Source of the DNA: Bacteroidota bacterium
GTDB lineage: Bacteria > Bacteroidota > Bacteroidia > B-17B0 > B-17BO
DNA length: 8,906 nt
Assembly: GCA_947462425.1 (NCBI GenBank)
Contig: CANHPI010000091.1
Location: 1-8,906 of the forward strand
Direction of reading: 5' to 3'
Part shown: piece after piece, positions 5,684 to 8,906 of the stretch
Layout: each line of letters starts with the position of its first letter
Position numbering within the stretch: position 1 is the stretch's first letter
The notes under the pieces: model-generated
The model's database searches: none
Seen by the model: the letters and a program-made list of their open reading frames with translations, nothing else
Told to the model about the DNA's origin: nothing
Made by a program: the position numbers and the translations under genes

Positions 5684-7498
5684 TTATTTTGCAATTACTA
5701 ATTTGCGGCTCGTTGTGCCATTATTTGTTGAAATATTAATATTATAAATACCACTTGCCCAATTTTCAGCATTGAAATTAACAATATGATTACCCGCTGA
5801 TAGGTTATTTAAATTTTGAGAATAAACAACTTGACCAACTGTATTAACAACGTTAATAGTTACATTTTCATTTTGAATTAAATCTAATGAAAGTGATGCT
5901 GCATTTTTAGCAGGTGAAGGGTAAACTGAAATATTAGAAATTGAAGAATTTAAATCAATAACACCAGTTGTATTAGCAGTTTTCCATAGTGCAATATCTT
6001 GAGTAGCAAACGCTGTTGATTTAGTATAAACATTAGTTCCTCCAGATGTGATAGTATAACCACCAACTCCTGTACCAGCGTTATAGCCATCACCATAGGT
6101 ATCATTAATTACTGTTTTGTAACACATATTAGGATTAGCGCTAAATGTTACAGTAGGCTGAACTGAAGTCCCAGATGCAGCTAAATCTGTGTAAGGGCCG
6201 CCAGAAGCTACTACTGTACCAGATACTTCTTCTTTTACTTCCCAACTTAATTCACTACCATATTGGTCAGTTTTAAAAATCATAGACATAGTAGCAGGTG
6301 TATTAGCAACTTTTGTAGTTAAAGGAATTGCTTTAACAGCGACATCATTTACAGTATTTTGGTCATTAGAACCATTAACACTTGTTACTGCAATATTTAA
6401 TGTATTTGATGCTGAAGCAGGGAAACTATATGCTGGCAAAGTAATTACTGTTTGGGTGAAAGGGGCTAAATTTCCTGAGAAATTATAGGTAGATAATGCA
6501 CCGCCACTTACAGAATAAGAGATAACTGCAGAAGTCATATTAGCGCTACCATTATTTGATAAATTAAATTTCGTTGGCTGTAAGTTTCCTGCACATGTTT
6601 CTGCATCTGCAATTAAATTACTAACTGCCGCATCTCTTGTATTTGCAATATTTGAAATTGCAATAGGCCCATATGCGCCGTTGATTGTAACAGAACTGCT
6701 TTGAGTAACAAAGGCAGCTAATTCAACATTCCCAAGTAAACAAGGTGTTGTTTTGCCTACTGCACCAAAGGTTGTAGGAATAGTGTATGTTCCGGATGTA
6801 GTGAATGTAGTTCCTGCTGTTGTTACAGGAATAGTAATTCCGAAATTACCTGTTGTTAAGCCTTTTCTTAATACATGGTTATGATTGTAGGTTCCATCAG
6901 CATTATAGTTTGAAGCATTATAAAGTGGGTTTCCATAATTAGATTGAATACCTAAAACTTTATCTTCTAACAACATAATGGTTAACGAATTTGAAGTAAC
7001 AGGGCTGTTAGCTGTATAATATACTTGAGCTGTATAGGTTAAAACTCGAGTTACTGCATCCACAGAACCTTCTACTGCTACATTGCAATATGCTGATTGA
7101 GCTTTGATTGTATTTGCCCAACCCGTCCATGAACCACGTCCACCAGACATTACAGTTCCTGTTAATACAGTTCTGTTTACAGTTCCAGCAGGATAACCAG
7201 TAATCCCCATACCAGGCATGGCATCTATAGCTGTACCAGTAGTCGTTTTTAAATCTTGTTCTCCAGTTGCCGCATTTGCAAAGCTACCTGAGTGAATGTT
7301 GATTAAAATAACTTTTCCGGGATTATTATTATAGATAGTGTTTGCAACTGTATGACCATCTGGGCAATATCCACAATGGATACCTGTAAATTCTTCTAAT
7401 ACGATGTTCTTAGTTGTTGGCGTTGTGCTTACCGGCAACTGAGCAAACATGGAACTTGCTGCTCCAGCTGCTATTAATGATAGTAGTTGTTTTTTCAT
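5684..7498 (-). CDS. T9SS-sorted Omp28-like protein with N-terminal CGYC thioredoxin segment
   Basis: This is a secreted 604-residue protein. Residues 1-19 are a Sec signal peptide (MKKQLLSLIAAG..., SMFA before Q20). Residues about 30-140 form an Omp28-type thioredoxin-like domain: KNIVLEEFTGIHCGYCPDGH with C42/C45, followed by GYPAGTVNRT (101-110), a plausible equivalent of the thioredoxin cis-proline loop (P103). The central region is beta-rich (about 140-395), including a spacer with two more cysteines (C253, C302). Residues about 405-505 carry TDQYGSELSWE, ASGGPY and NDTYGDGYN, a beta-sandwich signature I have seen in other Bacteroidota secreted proteins. Residues about 522-604 are the type A T9SS sorting domain (VYPSPAKN, VVNTVGQVVY, ASGIYNI, SRKLVIAK). 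The gene lies 29 nt downstream of another T9SS gene and ends at a clear terminator. Export through the outer membrane and cleavage of the sorting domain are expected from the family; catalysis is not shown. Confidence 0.93.
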   Translation of the reverse strand: MKKQLLSLIAAGAASSMFAQLPVSTTPTTKNIVLEEFTGIHCGYCPDGHTVANTIYNNNPGKVILINIHSGSFANAATGEQDLKTTTGTAIDAMPGMGITGYPAGTVNRTVLTGTVMSGGRGSWTGWANTIKAQSAYCNVAVEGSVDAVTRVLTYTAQVYYTANSPVTSNSLTIMLLEDKVLGIQSNYGNPLYNASNYNADGTYNHNHVLRKGLTTGNFGITIPVTTAGTTFTTSGTYTIPTTFGAVGKTTPCLLGNVELAAFVTQSSSVTINGAYGPIAISNIANTRDAAVSNLIADAETCAGNLQPTKFNLSNNGSANMTSAVISYSVSGGALSTYNFSGNLAPFTQTVITLPAYSFPASASNTLNIAVTSVNGSNDQNTVNDVAVKAIPLTTKVANTPATMSMIFKTDQYGSELSWEVKEEVSGTVVASGGPYTDLAASGTSVQPTVTFSANPNMCYKTVINDTYGDGYNAGTGVGGYTITSGGTNVYTKSTAFATQDIALWKTANTTGVIDLNSSISNISVYPSPAKNAASLSLDLIQNENVTINVVNTVGQVVYSQNLNNLSAGNHIVNFNAENWASGIYNINISTNNGTTSRKLVIAK

Positions 7499-7527
7499 GT
7501 TATTTTTTATTTGGTTTAGTTAATTGT

Positions 7528-8277
7528 TTATTTATTTATGGTGAATTTTTTTACAATTTTGTTGTTTCCAGAAGAGATTGTAGTAAAATAAATTCCGGAA
7601 ATTAAATTTTCAGAATCTAACTGTATGTTGTTTTTTCCCGCAGTTAATTGAATGTTTTTTAATGAAATTACAGATCCCAATGCATTAGTAATGCTTACAA
7701 TAGCATTACTAACGTTAATTTTTGAATTCACTATAATTTGAGCTTTACTTGAGGATGGGTTTGGATATACATCTGAAATTGAAGTAAATAAATTAGAGTT
7801 ATCCTTAATTGTTAGTAAAGTTGGATTAAATTTAAATGTGAATGTAATAGCATCACTTGTGTTATTAATATTATATATTTCGTATTTAATTTCAGAGTAC
7901 CCTGCTGCTACAGTTTCATCATAATAAAAGGATTGAGGCGCGTATACCTCTCCTGCTAATAAAGTTTTGTAATTTGCCACAGGCGTTATAGTTGTGGTAG
8001 TAGGAAAACACTGACCGCCCCAACAAAAGTAAGCGTCAGCTCCCGAATTAATAACAACCTCTGTTTTTTTAACAGCATACGTTACCGAAGACGAGCTAAT
8101 GTTTTTTAATTGAATATAAACATGACTTTGCCCACCAGTTGCCACATCTTCAAGTATAGCCGAATTATTAGTGATAATATTACCAGTTGAATTATTCGTA
8201 AGTTCAATTGAGGTTTGGGCTTTTAAATTGGATATTCCAATAATTAAGCTTGAAATAATTAGTATAAGTTTTTTCAT
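7528..8277 (-). CDS. Small T9SS-sorted secreted protein with a CWGGQC motif
   Basis: The 249-residue protein starts with a Sec signal peptide (1-20, NLKA before Q21). The mature domain (about 21-165) is all-beta and contains one cysteine pair in FCWGGQCF (C85, C90), probably a disulfide outside the cell. The stretch after it (YKTLLAGEVYAPQSFYYDET and a YEIYNINN segment) resembles a beta-sandwich of the kind found in Bacteroidota secreted proteins with DxCW-like motifs. The last ~80 residues are a type A T9SS sorting domain (VYPNPSSS, ITNALGSVI, LISGIYFTTI, KKFTINK). It is the first gene of a two-gene unit with the CGYC protein 29 nt downstream. Its specific function is unknown. The ATG at 8277 is preceded by an A-rich leader without Shine-Dalgarno. 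Confidence 0.9.
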   Translation of the reverse strand: MKKLILIISSLIIGISNLKAQTSIELTNNSTGNIITNNSAILEDVATGGQSHVYIQLKNISSSSVTYAVKKTEVVINSGADAYFCWGGQCFPTTTTITPVANYKTLLAGEVYAPQSFYYDETVAAGYSEIKYEIYNINNTSDAITFTFKFNPTLLTIKDNSNLFTSISDVYPNPSSSKAQIIVNSKINVSNAIVSITNALGSVISLKNIQLTAGKNNIQLDSENLISGIYFTTISSGNNKIVKKFTINK

Positions 8278-8328
8278 TTAAAAGATGATTATCTGATTAT
8301 TAATAATTAACTATTACAATATTAGTAA

Positions 8329-8372
8329 AGTATTATCAGAAATCATAATACTATTTTTATTCAAATAGTATT
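8329..8372 (-). promoter_or_regulatory. Two overlapping inverted repeats that share one arm
   Basis: AGTATTAT (8329-8336) is perfectly complementary to ATAATACT (8345-8352), and AATACTATTT (8347-8356) is perfectly complementary to AAATAGTATT (8363-8372). The middle arm can pair with only one neighbour at a time. The array lies 52-95 bp upstream of the ATG of the 249-residue gene. It may be a set of alternating operator half-sites or, if transcribed, two exclusive leader hairpins. A TAATATTG at 8324-8317 on the minus strand, one mismatch from TAnnTTTG, is a possible -7 box downstream of the array. Confidence 0.45.
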
Positions 8373-8603
8373 CCTAACTTAATTTCGGGTTATTAAAATA
8401 CGAATTGTGTATATCCTAAACAGTAAATTGTTGGCTAATATTTAATTATTAACTACTTATTTATTTGATATTCAGTGGTATTATTGTTTGGTCTCTTTAC
8501 AATTAGATAAAATTATAAATTTCCATTTATATAGTTTACAAACGAGTAATTTGCTAATTTGTTAGCTATACAAAGGCATCATTCCCAAAAAAGACCTTTA
8601 AAA

Positions 8604-8633
8604 GTTGAAAAAACGTCAATAAATTTAGTTTTG
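8604..8633 (+). promoter_or_regulatory. Promoter-like GTTG-N18-TAGTTTTG
   Basis: TTG at 8605-8607 and TAGTTTTG at 8626-8633 are separated by 18 nt, close to the Bacteroidota promoter layout, and would start plus-strand transcription near 8640. No plus-strand gene is visible between there and the window edge, so the target could be a small RNA, a gene beyond the edge, or nothing. Confidence 0.3.
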
Positions 8634-8812
8634 CAGCGGCCATTTTATACTGTCAAATCAGCATGCTTTTTTTAATAATCGATTCTACAATGCTTGAATC
8701 AAAATACAATGCATTAGGGATGAAACGAAAATCGATTTGCTGAATCTTCGCAAAATTACAATAGATAAATGGAGCAGCGATAAAGGCAGATAAACTCTTC
8801 GTTGGTAATGGC

Positions 8813-8836
8813 AAAAAAACTAGAATAAACCAGTTT
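8813..8836 (-). terminator. Weak terminator overlapping the stop codon of a minus-strand frame
   Basis: In minus-strand RNA AAACTGG (8836-8830) pairs with CTAGTTT (8823-8817) around a TTTATT loop, seven pairs including one G-U, followed by four more T (8816-8813). In the plus-strand RNA the wobble becomes an A-C mismatch. The hairpin begins inside the stop codon at 8837-8835. Confidence 0.4.
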
Positions 8837-8906
8837 ATTGAATGTAACTAAGTTTCAACATATTGGTACGCCCTTTTTCTTTCATTGGCATACTTGCTAA
8901 GTTAAT
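8835..8906 (-). CDS. Possible C-terminal end of a gene entering from the right edge
   Basis: On the minus strand a frame is open from the window edge through 23 codons to the TAA at 8837-8835 and ends ...RTNMLKLSYIQ. It contains internal methionines but is probably the tail of a longer protein. Support comes from the terminator-like hairpin overlapping the stop and from the mixed, charged composition. The product is not recognisable from so short a piece, and chance remains a real possibility. Confidence 0.35.
   Translation of the reverse strand: MNLASMPMKEKGRTNMLKLSYIQ

Larger units (their letters stand above)
8278..8834. other. Long intergenic region without a convincing gene
   Basis: About 550 bp hold no supported coding region. 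The left end carries the inverted repeats upstream of the 249-residue gene, and a TAnnTTTG promoter-like element lies at 8604-8633. Short open frames on both strands lack start codons or are under about 65 codons. I see no tRNA, rRNA, array or insertion-sequence ends. Confidence 0.6.

Noticed and set aside
7414..7605. 63-codon plus-strand open frame
   Set aside because: It is antisense to the signal-peptide and C-terminal ends of two well-supported T9SS genes; its hydrophobic character reflects the complement of those regions.
8296..8307. Perfect palindrome ATTATTAATAAT upstream of the 249-residue gene
   Set aside because: Low-complexity A/T palindromes of this length are expected by chance in this background.
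8653..8847. Roughly 64-codon open stretch on the minus strand near the right edge
   Set aside because: It has no ATG near its beginning, overlaps the better-supported stop codon and terminator at 8813-8837, and shows no motif. A stretch of this length can occur by chance.
1..8906. CRISPR array, transposase, tRNA or rRNA
   Set aside because: No regularly spaced repeats, transposase motifs, terminal inverted repeats with target duplications, or RNA-gene signatures were seen on either strand.

Overview
This window looks like chromosomal DNA from a low-GC member of the Bacteroidota. Four signs support this: AT-rich sequence, initiation without clear Shine-Dalgarno sites, promoter-like TAnnTTTG elements, and three consecutive secreted proteins with a type IX secretion (T9SS) C-terminal sorting domain. 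All three also have glutamine directly after the predicted signal peptidase cleavage site.

Left part (1-1934, plus strand): the window opens inside a D-Ala-D-Ala-ligase-like ATP-grasp gene whose 5' end lies outside. A 223-bp AT-rich gap follows. It holds a 12-nt direct repeat and an 11-bp perfect inverted repeat lying over a TAnnTTTG box. Then comes a 145-residue orphan gene, closed by a strong Rho-independent terminator.

Middle part (1935-5523, minus strand): a large T9SS cargo protein (choice-of-anchor-like domain, Omp28-like thioredoxin segment with CGWC, sorting domain) lies 4 nt upstream of hldD, the ADP-heptose epimerase of lipopolysaccharide core synthesis. These two probably form a transcription unit with a TAnnTTTG promoter and a stem-loop just before the cargo gene. 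Upstream of that promoter, on the same strand, is a separate small DUF805 membrane protein.

Right part (5628-8372, minus strand): a two-gene unit encodes a small secreted T9SS protein with a CWGGQC motif, then, 29 nt on, a 604-residue T9SS protein with an N-terminal Omp28-like domain (CGYC). It ends at a 12-bp-stem terminator. Its upstream region carries three alternating AGTATT/AATACT arms that can form two mutually exclusive hairpins. The last ~550 bp before the right edge hold no convincing gene. A minus-strand reading frame ends at 8835, with a terminator-like hairpin over its stop codon, and probably continues beyond the window.

The common theme is cell-envelope and secreted function. 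I see no mobile element, CRISPR array, tRNA or rRNA. The best leads are the divergent ligase, the two differently ordered CxxC T9SS proteins, and the inverted repeats at promoters; I cannot demonstrate a complete novel system from this sequence alone.
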